From Zestomonas insulae (GTDB lineage: Bacteria > Pseudomonadota > Gammaproteobacteria > Pseudomonadales > Pseudomonadaceae), in contig NZ_JAFEUP010000001.1 of the NCBI RefSeq assembly GCF_016901015.1, positions 372,001 through 436,000 of the forward strand: a DNA stretch of 64,000 nt. Reading direction: 5' to 3'. The notes below the pieces were generated by a model. It had not been told where the DNA came from, did no database searches, and was given only the letters and a program-made list of their open reading frames with translations. The translations under genes and the position numbers were made by a program. Positions 55,449-64,000 of this stretch are shown in pieces; within the stretch, counting starts at the first letter, position 1, and every line of letters starts with the position of its first letter.

Positions 55449-56525
55449 ATGAAACGCCGCGTGCGCATCCCGCTCTGGACAGTGATCGGCCTCGTCGCGT
55501 TGCTCGTGGCCGCACAGCTCGTGCTGCCCTATGTGGTGCGCGACTACCTCAACGACAAACTCGCCGACATGGGCGACTACCGCGGCCACATCGTCGACGT
55601 CGACCTCAACTGGTGGCGCGGCGCGTACCGCATCAACGGCCTGAAGATCGTCAAGCAGCAGGGCAAGGTGCCGGTACCGTTCCTCGACGCGCCGTCCATC
55701 GATCTGGCGGTCAGCTGGCATTCGCTGTGGTACGACCACGGCGTGGTGGCGCGGGTGATCTTCACCCGCCCGCAGCTGAATTTCGTCGATGGTGGCAACA
55801 AAGCCAATTCGCAGACCGGTGCCGGTACCGACTGGCGCGCGCAGCTCGACAAGCTGCTGCCGTTCACCCTCGACGAAGTGCGGGTCAACGACGGACGTAT
55901 CGACTTCCACAACTTCGTTTCCAAGCCGCCGGTGCACCTCGAGGCCTCGCAGGTGCAGGCCAGCCTGTACAACCTGACCAACGTCGCCGACGAGAAAGGC
56001 GAGCGGGTCGCCCGCTTCGAGGGCAAGGCCCAGTTGCTCGGGCATGCGCCGCTGGAGACCTCGGCGCGCTTCGATCCCTACCAGAACTTCGAAGAATTCA
56101 CCTTCCGCCTGCGGGCCACCGGCATCGAACTGCGCCAGGTCAACGACTTCGCCAACGCCTACGGCAACTTCGACTTCAACGCCGGCCACGGCGACATCGT
56201 CATCGAAGCCAACGCCAAGGACGCGCAGCTGAGCGGCTACGTGAAGCCGCTGCTACGCGACGTTGACGTGTTCGACTGGCGTCAGGACGTCGAACAGGAG
56301 CACAAGGGCTTCTTCCGTTCGATCTGGGAGGCGCTGGTCGGCGGCGGCGAGACCGCGCTGAAGAACCAGCAGAAGAACCAGTTCGCCAGCCGTGTGGAGC
56401 TCAGCGGCAGCGTGCACCGCAGCGACGTCAGCGCCTTCCAGGCATTCCTGTCGATCCTGCGCAACGCCTTCATCCAGGCGTTCAGCTCACGCTTCGAGGG
56501 CGCAACGCCGGAACAGGGTAAATAA
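55449..56525 (+). CDS. DUF748 (AsmA-like) envelope protein
   Basis: 358 residues. One N-terminal membrane helix (IPLWTVIGLVALLVAAQLVL) then a periplasmic AsmA/DUF748 domain, with AYRINGLKIVKQ and an ADFSFAS-like strand pattern continuing through VELSGSVHRSDVSAFQAFLS. Members of the AsmA superfamily are implicated in lipid movement in the envelope; no specific role is assigned. It is divergent from cysK. Confidence 0.85.
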   Translation: MKRRVRIPLWTVIGLVALLVAAQLVLPYVVRDYLNDKLADMGDYRGHIVDVDLNWWRGAYRINGLKIVKQQGKVPVPFLDAPSIDLAVSWHSLWYDHGVVARVIFTRPQLNFVDGGNKANSQTGAGTDWRAQLDKLLPFTLDEVRVNDGRIDFHNFVSKPPVHLEASQVQASLYNLTNVADEKGERVARFEGKAQLLGHAPLETSARFDPYQNFEEFTFRLRATGIELRQVNDFANAYGNFDFNAGHGDIVIEANAKDAQLSGYVKPLLRDVDVFDWRQDVEQEHKGFFRSIWEALVGGGETALKNQQKNQFASRVELSGSVHRSDVSAFQAFLSILRNAFIQAFSSRFEGATPEQGK

Positions 56526-56654
56526 GCCATTCAATGACTGAATACCGCCCCTGCGTTCACAGTCGCCCAGCTGGCGCGGTATAGTCGGCCCCTACCCAAT
56601 TACTGAACCGCCCGGTTTGCCCCAGCGCGCGTTACCGTTCCGAGGATTCTCCCG

Positions 56655-57500
56655 ATGAAGTTCGAAGGCACTCAATCTTACGTCGCCACCGACGATCTCA
56701 AGCTCGCCGTCAACGCCTCCATCACCCTGCAGCGTCCGCTGCTGGTCAAGGGCGAACCCGGCACCGGCAAAACCATGCTGGCCGAGCAGCTGGCCGAGGC
56801 CTTCGGCGCCCGCCTGATCACCTGGCACATCAAGTCGACCACCAAGGCCCACCAGGGTCTGTACGAGTACGACGCGGTCAGCCGTCTGCGCGATTCCCAG
56901 CTGGATTCCGACAAGGTCCACGACGTTCGCAACTACATCAAGAAAGGCAAGCTGTGGGAGGCGTTCGAGTCGGAAGACCGTGTGATCCTGCTGATCGACG
57001 AGATCGACAAGGCCGACATCGAGTTCCCCAACGACCTGTTGCAGGAACTCGACAAGATGGAGTTCTACGTTTACGAGACCAACGAGACGATCAAGGCCAA
57101 GCAGCGCCCGATCATCATCATCACCTCGAACAACGAGAAGGAACTGCCGGACGCCTTCCTGCGCCGCTGCTTCTTCCACTACATCGCCTTCCCGGATCGC
57201 GAGACGCTGAAGAAGATCGTCGACGTGCACTACCCGAAAATCAGCGGTTCGCTGGTCGCCGAGGCGCTCGACGTGTTCTTCGACGTGCGCAAGGTGCCAG
57301 GCCTGAAGAAGAAGCCGTCCACCAGCGAACTGGTCGACTGGCTGAAGCTGCTGATGGCCGACGACATCGGCGAAGCCGTGCTGCGTGAGCGCGATCCGAC
57401 CAAGGCCATCCCGCCACTGGCCGGTGCCCTCGTGAAGAACGAGCAGGACGTGCAGTTGCTCGAGCGCCTGGCGTTCATGAGCCGTCGCGCCAGCCGCTGA
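56655..57500 (+). CDS. MoxR-type AAA+ ATPase
   Basis: 281 residues. Walker A GEPGTGKT (33-40), Walker B LLIDEIDKAD, sensor IIITSNNEKELPDAFLRRC. MoxR proteins act as chaperones with a partner VWA protein; the CoxE-like VWA gene follows after a 135-bp gap that contains a repeat. The target is unknown. Confidence 0.94.
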   Translation: MKFEGTQSYVATDDLKLAVNASITLQRPLLVKGEPGTGKTMLAEQLAEAFGARLITWHIKSTTKAHQGLYEYDAVSRLRDSQLDSDKVHDVRNYIKKGKLWEAFESEDRVILLIDEIDKADIEFPNDLLQELDKMEFYVYETNETIKAKQRPIIIITSNNEKELPDAFLRRCFFHYIAFPDRETLKKIVDVHYPKISGSLVAEALDVFFDVRKVPGLKKKPSTSELVDWLKLLMADDIGEAVLRERDPTKAIPPLAGALVKNEQDVQLLERLAFMSRRASR

Positions 57501-57510
57501 TGCTTCATCT

Positions 57511-57606
57511 CCCCTCTCCCTGCGGGAGAGGGGCCGGGGGTGAGGGACCTGGCCTGCGCATGGCGCATCGCCCCTCACCCTAGCCCTCTCCCCCATCGGA
57601 GAGGGG
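57511..57606. repeat. Intergenic CCCTCTCCC-type repeat in the MoxR/VWA operon
   Basis: CCCCTCTCCC and GGGAGAGGGG form a perfect 10-bp hairpin with a TGC loop (57511-57533). A second block, CCCCTCACCC with CCCTCTCC/GGAGAGGG (57571-57606), mirrors it. This is a dispersed pattern seen between genes in many gammaproteobacteria. It sits in the moxR-VWA gap. Confidence 0.75.
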
Positions 57607-57635
57607 ACGTCCGCAACAACTTTGAGGGTGCAGCC

Positions 57636-58814
57636 ATGCTGCTCAACCTATTCAACGAAATGCGCGCAGCCAAGGTGCCGGTCTCGGTGCGTGAGCTGCT
57701 CGACCTGATCAACGCGCTGAAGCACAACGTCGTGTTCGCCGACATGGACGAGTTCTACTACCTGGCGCGCACCGTGATGGTCAAAGACGAGCGGCATTTC
57801 GACAAGTTCGACCGCGCGTTCGCCGCCTACTTCAAAGGCCTGGACAAGCTCGACGACTTCCTCGAGGCGATGATTCCCGAGGAATGGCTGCGCAAGGAAT
57901 TCGAGAAGCACCTGACCGACGAAGAGAAGGCGCAGATCAAGACCCTCGGCGGTCTCGACAAGCTGATCGAGGAGTTCAAGAAGCGCCTCGAAGAGCAGAA
58001 GGAAAAGCACGCCGGCGGCAACAAGTGGATCGGTACCGGCGGCACCAGTCCGTTCGGCTCCGGCGGCTTCAACCCGGAAGGCATCCGCGTCGGCGACGCC
58101 GGCCAGCGCCAGGGCAAGGCGGTCAAGGTCTGGGACCAGCGCGAGTACAAGAACCTCGACGACCAGGTGGAACTGGGCACGCGCAACATCAAGATCGCCC
58201 TGCGCCGCCTGCGCAAGTTCGCCCGTGAAGGCGCGGCGGAAGAACTCGACCTCGACGGCACCATCGACCACACCGCGAAAGACGGCGGCCTGCTCAACAT
58301 CCAGATGCGCCCGGAACGGCGCAACACGGTGAAGCTGCTCCTGCTGCTCGACATCGGCGGTTCGATGGACGCCCACGTGAAGGTCTGCGAAGAGCTGTTC
58401 TCGGCGTGCAAGACCGAGTTCAAGCACCTTGAGTACTTCTACTTCCACAACTTTATTTACGAATCGGTGTGGAAGAACAACCTGCGCCGCAGCAGCGAAC
58501 GCACCTCGACCCAGGACCTGCTGCACAAGTACGGCCCGGACTACAAAGTGGTGTTCGTCGGCGACGCGGCCATGGCGCCCTACGAGATCACCCAGGCCGG
58601 CGGCAGCGTCGAGCACTGGAACGAGGAAGCCGGCTACGTGTGGATGCAGCGCTTCATGGACAAGTACAAGAAGCTCATCTGGATCAACCCGTATCCGAAG
58701 GACACCTGGAACTACACCTCCTCCACCGGCATCGTCCGCGACCTGCTCAACGATCAGATGTACCCGCTGACCCTGCGCGGGCTGGAAGACGGGATGAAAT
58801 TCCTGACCAAGTGA
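57636..58814 (+). CDS. CoxE-like VWA-domain protein, partner of MoxR
   Basis: 392 residues from ATG 57636 (MLLNLFNEMRAAKVPVSVRE). The middle has a Gly-rich linker (GTGGTSPFGSGGFNPEGIRV). The C-terminal VWA fold shows LLLLLDIGGSMD, a DxGxS metal-ion site in which the usual second Ser position is Gly. It is probably a MoxR client or adaptor. An intrinsic terminator follows directly. Confidence 0.93.
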   Translation: MLLNLFNEMRAAKVPVSVRELLDLINALKHNVVFADMDEFYYLARTVMVKDERHFDKFDRAFAAYFKGLDKLDDFLEAMIPEEWLRKEFEKHLTDEEKAQIKTLGGLDKLIEEFKKRLEEQKEKHAGGNKWIGTGGTSPFGSGGFNPEGIRVGDAGQRQGKAVKVWDQREYKNLDDQVELGTRNIKIALRRLRKFAREGAAEELDLDGTIDHTAKDGGLLNIQMRPERRNTVKLLLLLDIGGSMDAHVKVCEELFSACKTEFKHLEYFYFHNFIYESVWKNNLRRSSERTSTQDLLHKYGPDYKVVFVGDAAMAPYEITQAGGSVEHWNEEAGYVWMQRFMDKYKKLIWINPYPKDTWNYTSSTGIVRDLLNDQMYPLTLRGLEDGMKFLTK

Positions 58815-58816
58815 CT

Positions 58817-58838
58817 AACGGGCCGCAAGGCCCGTTTT
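58817..58838 (+). terminator. Intrinsic terminator of the MoxR/VWA operon
   Basis: AACGGGCC pairs with GGCCCGTT around GCAA and runs into TTTTC, just after the VWA stop. Confidence 0.8.
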
Positions 58839-58852
58839 CATGTCAGCCAGAT

Positions 58853-59515
58853 TCAGCTCCGGCCGAGCAGCTCCGCCGCGGCGACATGCTCGGCGTCCCA
58901 CAGTCGCGCCAGGCGCGCAGCACGGCCGAGCGGCAACGCAGCGCGCTCGAAATCCACCACCACGCAGAAGTCGGCATGCGCCGGGCGTGGCGGTAGCTGG
59001 CTGAAGCGTCCGTCGCTGAGCAGCCACAGGCCAATGCGCTTGCCCGGGGAGCGGCGCCGCACCTTGCCGAGCAGCTGTTCGGCCAGTTGCAGACCGGCGT
59101 CCAGCGGCGTGCCGCCACCGCCGGCGATCGCGCTAATCCACACCTCGTTGAATGCCACCGCCTTGCGCGGCGCTTGCAGCAAGCGCGCCTGGTCGCCGGC
59201 GAAGGCGATCACCGCCAGCTCGTCACGCTGCCGGTACAGCTGCGCAGTCCAGTGCAGCAGCAGGCCCTTGGCCAAGGCCAGGTTGCGCTGCTTGAGCATC
59301 GAGCCGGAGCAATCCAGCAGCAGGCAGTGCAGCACCCCGTGCTGATCGGCTCGCGGGCGAAAGCACAGGTGTTCGAGGCGCAGCGCCGCGTTCGCCTTGC
59401 GCAGCAGGGTGCGCGGCCAGTGGATGCTGCGGCTCGGCGTGGCGCCGCTGGCCCGGCTGCGCCCCTGGCGGCCGCCGGTCTGGGCGTGCACGCCGGGAGC
59501 AAGACCGGGGCTCAA
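58853..59515 (-). CDS. ChlD-like VWA-domain protein of the cobaltochelatase-associated set
   Basis: About 220 residues if it starts at TTG 59515, which overlaps the stop of the ATPase gene (TTGA); a GTG at 59491 is also possible and no ATG fits. The VWA metal site is LLLDCSGSM (DxSxS), followed by IAFAGDQARLL and GGGGTPLDAGLQ. It resembles the C-terminal part of magnesium-chelatase ChlD subunits. With the ATPase and CobN next to it, it probably forms the AAA/VWA motor of metal insertion. Confidence 0.82.
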   Translation of the reverse strand: MSPGLAPGVHAQTGGRQGRSRASGATPSRSIHWPRTLLRKANAALRLEHLCFRPRADQHGVLHCLLLDCSGSMLKQRNLALAKGLLLHWTAQLYRQRDELAVIAFAGDQARLLQAPRKAVAFNEVWISAIAGGGGTPLDAGLQLAEQLLGKVRRRSPGKRIGLWLLSDGRFSQLPPRPAHADFCVVVDFERAALPLGRAARLARLWDAEHVAAAELLGRS

Positions 59516-60522
59516 GGCTTTTTTGTCGGCAGCGGCCTCGCCCCGCTGAGCGCCGCGGTCGGCACCGCCTGCGGCGGCAGCGCGCCCCAGTCCTGGCCAG
59601 ACTGCCGGGCGGCCGAGGCCGGTGGTGGCGGATTGCCGGCGGCTGCACCCGGCGACTCGGGCGGCGGCGTCTTGCGCCGATGGGCGAGGACCAGCTCGGC
59701 GACCGCCTCGACGTCCGCCTCGCCGATCGCCTGCTGCCCCAGCCAGGCGGCATGCGCGGCGGCGGCGCGCAGCATGACCAGGTCGGCGCGCACGCCCTCC
59801 ACCCCGGCGGCGTGACACAGGTTGCTGACCTGGCGGTGCAGCGCATCGCCGAAGGCCAGCTCGCCCACTCGCGCGCGCGCCTGCTCCAGGCGCGCGACCA
59901 GCGCCTGCTGGGCGTCGCGCTGGCGTGCGACGAAACCTGCCGGGTCACGGTCGAACGCCAGCCGACTGCGCACGATGGCCTCGCGGGTGGCCGGGTCGAG
60001 CTGCGCACCGAGGCGCACGAACAGGCCGAAGCGGTCGAGCAGCTGCGGGCGCAGCTCGCCCTCCTCTGGGTTCATGGTGCCGACCAGGGCGATGCGCGCC
60101 TCGTGCTGATGGGAGATGCCGTCCCGTTCGATGCAGTTGACCCCGCTGGCGCAGACGTCGAGCAGCAGGTCGACCAGCCCGTCGGCGAGCAGGTTGACCT
60201 CATCGACATACAGCACGCCGCCGTCGGCACGGGCCAGCAGACCGGGCTTGAAGGCTACTTCGGCGTGCTGCAGCGCGGCCTGCAGATCCAGCGAACCGAG
60301 CAGCTGTTCCTCACTGGCGCCCAGCGGCAGGTTGACGAAGCGGTGGCCCGGCAGCAGTTCGGCCAGCGCACGGGCGCTGGTCGACTTGGCGGTGCCGCGC
60401 GGCCCCTCGATCAGCACCCCGCCGATCTGCGGGTCGATGGCGGCGAGCAACAGCGCCAGCTGCAGTTGCGGCTGGCCGTGCAGGGCACTGAACGGGTATT
60501 GCGGACGTGGCGTCATGGTCAT
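59512..60522 (-). CDS. ChlI-like AAA+ ATPase of the cobaltochelatase-associated set
   Basis: 336 residues from ATG 60522, overlapping the cobN stop (ATGA). Walker A GPRGTAKS (40-47), Walker B GVLYVDEVNLL, sensor ALVGTMNPEEGELRPQLLDR, and a C-terminal Pro/Ala-rich tail. This is the motor subunit of magnesium/cobalt chelatases of the BchI/ChlI type. Adjacent cobN and VWA genes suggest a CobN-ChlI-ChlD system, as in several Pseudomonas. Confidence 0.93.
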   Translation of the reverse strand: MTMTPRPQYPFSALHGQPQLQLALLLAAIDPQIGGVLIEGPRGTAKSTSARALAELLPGHRFVNLPLGASEEQLLGSLDLQAALQHAEVAFKPGLLARADGGVLYVDEVNLLADGLVDLLLDVCASGVNCIERDGISHQHEARIALVGTMNPEEGELRPQLLDRFGLFVRLGAQLDPATREAIVRSRLAFDRDPAGFVARQRDAQQALVARLEQARARVGELAFGDALHRQVSNLCHAAGVEGVRADLVMLRAAAAHAAWLGQQAIGEADVEAVAELVLAHRRKTPPPESPGAAAGNPPPPASAARQSGQDWGALPPQAVPTAALSGARPLPTKKP

Positions 60523-63500
60523 CCTTCCAGCTGGTGTTCGGCGGCCAGCAGATGTTCTTCGATCTGCTCGCGGTAGTCGCCCGGCGCCTGCCAGAGACCG
60601 CGCTGGATCGCTTCGAGCAAACGCTCGCCGATCTCCAGCAGGGCATCCGGGTTGTGCTGACGGAGGAATTCGCGGGTCGCCGGGTCGTTCAGGTAGGCGT
60701 CGGTCAGGCAGGCGTACTGGTCGTCGCGCACCACGCCGGTGGTGGCGTCGTAGGCGAACAGGTAGTCGACCGTCGCGGCCATCTCGAAGGCGCCCTTGTA
60801 GCCATGGCGTTTCACGCCCTCCAGCCATTTCGGGTTGGTCACCCGCGCACGCATCACCCGGCTGACCTCCTCTTCGAGGCTGCGGATGCGCGGCGCCTGC
60901 GGGTCGCTGTGGTCACCGAACAGGATCGCCGGCTGCTGGCCGCTCAGGTGGCGCACCGCGGCGGTCATGCCGCCCTGGAACTGGTAGTAGTCGTCGGAGT
61001 CGAGCAGGTCGTGCTCGCGGTTGTCCTGGTTCTGCACCACCGCCTGCAACTCGCCGAGGCGCTGCGCGAAGCTGTCGCGGCGCGCCTCGCCGTACACCTG
61101 CTGGCCGTAGGCGTAGCCGCCCCAGTTCAGGTAGGCACGCGCCAGGTCGGCGTCACCCTGCCAGTCGCGCGAGTCGATCAGGCCCTGCAGGCCGGCGCCG
61201 TAGGCACCCGGCTTGGCGCCGAAGATGCGGAAGCCGGCACGCCGCCGCGCGCTCTGCGCATCGACGCCCTGGGCCTGCAGCTCGGCGGTCTCGCGCTGGA
61301 TGCGCGCGCGGATCGGGTTGAGCGCCGCCGGTTCGTCCAGCTCGGCGACCTTCTGCACCGCGGCGTCGAACATCTGCATGACGTTGGCGAAGGCGTCGCG
61401 GAAGAAACCAGACACCCGCAGGGTCACGTCGACCCGTGGCCGGCCCAGGCGCCGCGCCGGCAGCACCTCGAAATCGGTGACCCGCCAGCTGCCCTCGGCC
61501 CACTGCGGGCGCACGCCGATCAGGGCGAAGGCCTGGGCGATGTCGTCGCCGCCGGTACGCATGGTCGCCGTGCCCCACACCGAAAGGCCGAGGCTGCGCG
61601 GGTAGTCGCCGTGGTCCTGGACGAAGCGTTCGATGAGCAGCGCGGCGGACTTTTCGCCGAGCGCCCAGGCAGTCGGCGTGGGGATCATCCGCGTGTCCAC
61701 CGAGAAGAAGTTACGCCCGGTCGGCAGCACATCCGGCCGCCCACGCGACGGCGCACCGCTCGGCCCCGGCGGCACGAAGCGCCCGGCCAGGCCGCGGCAC
61801 AGCTGATACAGCTCCTGCTCGCCACAGGCCAGCAGGCGCGGACGCAGGTCATCGTCGACGCGCTGCAGCACGGCACTGGAGTGAGGCCATCCCGCTGCTG
61901 TAGGAGCGAATTCATTCGCGATCAGCGCATCGGTGGCCTCCGCGTCGGCCCCATCGCGAATTAATTCGCTCCTACCTGGGGACTCCAGCAGCTGCAGAGC
62001 CAGCAACTCGATGCGCTCGCGGGTATCGCCGTGGGTGCGCCAGGGCTCGTCGCTGACCGCCAGCAGCGCCCCCGGCTGTGGGCCCTGCCAGGGTTGCGCC
62101 CAGTCGCCGGTGAGCGGGTCGAAGCCGGCGTCCGGCAGCAGGTCGCGGGCCAGCGCACGAACCAGGCTGGCGTTGCGCCCCTGGCCGTCGGCCACGCCGT
62201 GGCGGGCCAGGGCCAGCAGCGTATCGCGCAGCAGGCGGCCGTGCGGCGACTGGCCGAAGACATGCAAGCCGTCGCGAATCTGGCTTTCCTTCAGCTCGCA
62301 CAGGTAGCTGTCGGTGCGATTGAGCAGCAGTTGCTCTTCTTCCTCGCTGCGCGGTGCGGCCAGGCCCAGGTCGGCGTGCAGGTTGTGGCTGACAATCAGC
62401 GCCAGCACCTGCTTGCGCAGCAGCCCGGCACGGCGCGGGTCGAGGGTCAGCGCCTCGTAGAACTCGTCGATCAGCCGCTCCAGATCACGGGTCGGCCCGT
62501 AGCTCTCGGCGCGGGTGAGCGGCGGCATCAGGTGGTCGATGATCACCGCCTGGGCGCGGCGCTTGGCCTGGCTGCCCTCGCCGGGGTCGTTGACGATAAA
62601 TGGATAGAGATGCGGCAACGGCCCGAACACCAGCTCCGGCCAGCATTCCTCGCTGAGCGCCACGCTCTTGCCGGGCAGCCATTCGAGGTTGCCGTGCTTG
62701 CCGACGTGGACGATCGCATCGCTGGCCCAGGCTGTGCGCAGCCACAGGTAGAAGGCCAGGTAATGATGCGGCGGCACCAGGTCAGGGTCGTGGTAGTTGG
62801 CCAGCGCGTCGAGCTGGTAGCCGCGCGCCGGCTGGATGCCGACGAATACTTGCCCCAGCCGCAGGCCGGCGATCATGAAGCGCCCCTGGCGTAGCATCGG
62901 GTCCTGCTCGGGCGCGCCCCAGCGCGCGACGATGGCCGTGCGGTTGGCCTCTGGCAGCGCGGCGAAGAACGCCAGGTAATCGGCCAGCGCCAGGCTCTGC
63001 CGCGCCGGGCGCAGCTCCCACTGCTCGGGGTCGTTGGTGATGCCCTGCTTGAGCGCCTGCATTAGCGCATCGCCATCGGCGGGGATGCCGTCGACGCGGT
63101 AGCCCTCGTCCGCCAGGCGCTGCAGGATGCCGATCACCGAAGCCGGCGTGTCCAGGCCGACGCCGTTGCCCAGGCGACCCTCACGGGTCGGGTAGTTGGC
63201 GAGCACCAGCGCCACGCGTTTGTCGGCGTTGGCCAGCCCGCGCAACCGGCACCAGCGCTGCGCCAGCTCGCTGACGAAGGCGATGCGGTCAGGCAGGCCC
63301 TGATACTCGACCAGGTCGCTCTGGGTCAGCGCGCTGCGCTGGCCGAGGCCCTTGAAGCTGATCGCCCGGCTGATGATGCGCCCGTCGACCTCCGGCAACG
63401 CCACCAGCATGGCCATGTCACGTGGCTGCAGACCGTGCGGATCGACGCGCCAACTCGGCTCATTGCCGCCGGAAAGCATCACCTGCAGCACCGGGATGTC

Positions 63501-64000
63501 GCCGACCAGGGCGTGATCGCCGGGGTCGTCCATCGCCGAATGGGCGAACGCGGTGGTGTTGAGGATCAGCGCGACCTGCTGTTCGGCGCACAGACTGCGC
63601 AGGGTCGCCACGCACAGCGCGTCCTTCAGCGACAGCAGGGCGATTGGCAGCGGATTGAGGCCACGCGCCAGCAAGCCGTCGCACAGTTCGGCGAACACCC
63701 GGGTGTTCCCCGCCTGCAGGTGCGCGCGGTAGAACAGCACGGCCACGCACGGCGCGCCGGGCGTCCAGCGTGGCTGCCAACTATCGACCGAGGCGCTGTC
63801 GACCTGCGGGTGGAACACCGCCACCGGCGGCAACGCACGCGGCGGCTGCACCGGCAGATCGAGGCCGAAGAAGCGCGCACCGAGGAAGCGGTACAGCTGC
63901 CGCGCATTGCCCGCCCCGCCCTCGCGCAGGTAGCGCCACAGCTGGTGGCAGTCATCGGCGGCGACGGTACTCTGCGCGGCGAGGTTGGGGTCCTCGCTCA
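60519..64000 (-). CDS. cobN: Cobaltochelatase subunit CobN (start beyond window edge)
   Basis: Large subunit that inserts cobalt into hydrogenobyrinic acid diamide in aerobic cobalamin synthesis. About 1,160 residues are present; the frame is open through base 64000 and the true start lies outside. Typical segments: VHVGKHGNLEWLPGKSVALS, PTGRNFFSVDTRMIPTPTAW, LSVWGTATMRTGGDDIAQAF, and the C-terminal VTNPKWLEGVKRHGYKGAFE. A REPIN at 61899-61975 is read in frame and adds about 26 residues (GRSELIRDGADAEAT...NEFAPT) in a likely surface loop. The stop overlaps the ATPase ATG. Confidence 0.95.
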   Translation of the reverse strand, partial: SEDPNLAAQSTVAADDCHQLWRYLREGGAGNARQLYRFLGARFFGLDLPVQPPRALPPVAVFHPQVDSASVDSWQPRWTPGAPCVAVLFYRAHLQAGNTRVFAELCDGLLARGLNPLPIALLSLKDALCVATLRSLCAEQQVALILNTTAFAHSAMDDPGDHALVGDIPVLQVMLSGGNEPSWRVDPHGLQPRDMAMLVALPEVDGRIISRAISFKGLGQRSALTQSDLVEYQGLPDRIAFVSELAQRWCRLRGLANADKRVALVLANYPTREGRLGNGVGLDTPASVIGILQRLADEGYRVDGIPADGDALMQALKQGITNDPEQWELRPARQSLALADYLAFFAALPEANRTAIVARWGAPEQDPMLRQGRFMIAGLRLGQVFVGIQPARGYQLDALANYHDPDLVPPHHYLAFYLWLRTAWASDAIVHVGKHGNLEWLPGKSVALSEECWPELVFGPLPHLYPFIVNDPGEGSQAKRRAQAVIIDHLMPPLTRAESYGPTRDLERLIDEFYEALTLDPRRAGLLRKQVLALIVSHNLHADLGLAAPRSEEEEQLLLNRTDSYLCELKESQIRDGLHVFGQSPHGRLLRDTLLALARHGVADGQGRNASLVRALARDLLPDAGFDPLTGDWAQPWQGPQPGALLAVSDEPWRTHGDTRERIELLALQLLESPGRSELIRDGADAEATDALIANEFAPTAAGWPHSSAVLQRVDDDLRPRLLACGEQELYQLCRGLAGRFVPPGPSGAPSRGRPDVLPTGRNFFSVDTRMIPTPTAWALGEKSAALLIERFVQDHGDYPRSLGLSVWGTATMRTGGDDIAQAFALIGVRPQWAEGSWRVTDFEVLPARRLGRPRVDVTLRVSGFFRDAFANVMQMFDAAVQKVAELDEPAALNPIRARIQRETAELQAQGVDAQSARRRAGFRIFGAKPGAYGAGLQGLIDSRDWQGDADLARAYLNWGGYAYGQQVYGEARRDSFAQRLGELQAVVQNQDNREHDLLDSDDYYQFQGGMTAAVRHLSGQQPAILFGDHSDPQAPRIRSLEEEVSRVMRARVTNPKWLEGVKRHGYKGAFEMAATVDYLFAYDATTGVVRDDQYACLTDAYLNDPATREFLRQHNPDALLEIGERLLEAIQRGLWQAPGDYREQIEEHLLAAEHQLEG
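61899..61975. repeat. REPIN 3, inserted inside cobN
   Basis: The same REP arms as REPINs 1 and 2 (TGTAGGAGCGAATTCATTCG at left; right arm with TTAATTCGCTCCTAC), but here wholly within the cobN coding sequence. No stop or frameshift results; the segment encodes RSELIRD...ALIANEFAPT. Confidence 0.9.

Overview
This 64 kb window is a high-GC chromosomal segment of a Pseudomonas (sensu lato). The genus call rests on an alginate operon in the order algD-alg8-alg44-algK-algE-algG, a cbb3 oxidase cluster that runs through hemN to anr, REP/REPIN repeats of the GTAGGAGCG type, and close similarity of many proteins to what I know of P. aeruginosa. The order aer, cco, hemN, anr, apt, flavin monooxygenase/SDR, acyl-CoA dehydrogenase, recR, ybaB, dnaX resembles the PA1561 to PA1532 stretch of PAO1. 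The alginate operon lying directly beside aer, and aceK, cysK, moxR and cobN further along, do not match PAO1, so this is another species.

Layout. 1-7.8 kb, minus strand: the 5' half of the alginate operon, cut inside algG at the window edge. 7.8-8.3 kb: algD leader and divergent control region. 8.3-10.6 kb: aerotaxis receptor and a small hydrolase. 10.9-19.7 kb: ccoNOQP, ccoGHIS and a TauE/SafE-like protein, which build and metallate cytochrome cbb3. 19.7-23.1 kb: hemN behind an Anr box, an unknown helical protein, anr and apt. 23.2-34.2 kb: an accessory lipid/carbonyl block with a PaaX-like regulator and desaturase, a PF10118 protein, a TetR/monooxygenase/SDR unit, an SDR/ABM/AraC unit, an MBL hydrolase and an acyl-CoA dehydrogenase. 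34.3-38.5 kb: a Fur-type iron uptake module (fecI, fecR, TonB transducer receptor). 38.5-41.8 kb: dnaX-ybaB-recR. 41.9-49.5 kb: a peroxiredoxin-like/2OG oxygenase fusion, 4.5S RNA, a DTW tRNA-modifying enzyme, GST, an M4 protease with an emfourin-type inhibitor, a 44-residue small protein behind an Anr box, and a LysR/MFS pair. 49.5-64 kb: aceK, an EamA transporter, an MFS transporter, cysK, a DUF748 protein, a MoxR/VWA pair, and a chelatase set (VWA, ATPase, cobN) cut at the window end.

Most striking points. (i) dnaX carries a complete candidate -1 programmed frameshift signal: a T TTA AAG slippery heptamer, a 6-nt spacer, a 9-bp hairpin, and a -1 stop inside the hairpin. It would yield a 381-residue gamma-like product. 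(ii) A 44-codon gene at 47.1 kb has a strong ribosome binding site and a perfect Anr/FNR palindrome upstream. (iii) A REPIN is inserted in frame inside cobN. (iv) A 129-bp near-palindromic element abuts the ybaB stop codon inside the dnaX-ybaB-recR operon. (v) Several operator-like repeats sit exactly where local regulators would bind (TetR, PaaX-like, AraC). I saw no CRISPR array, tRNA, phage or complete insertion sequence.
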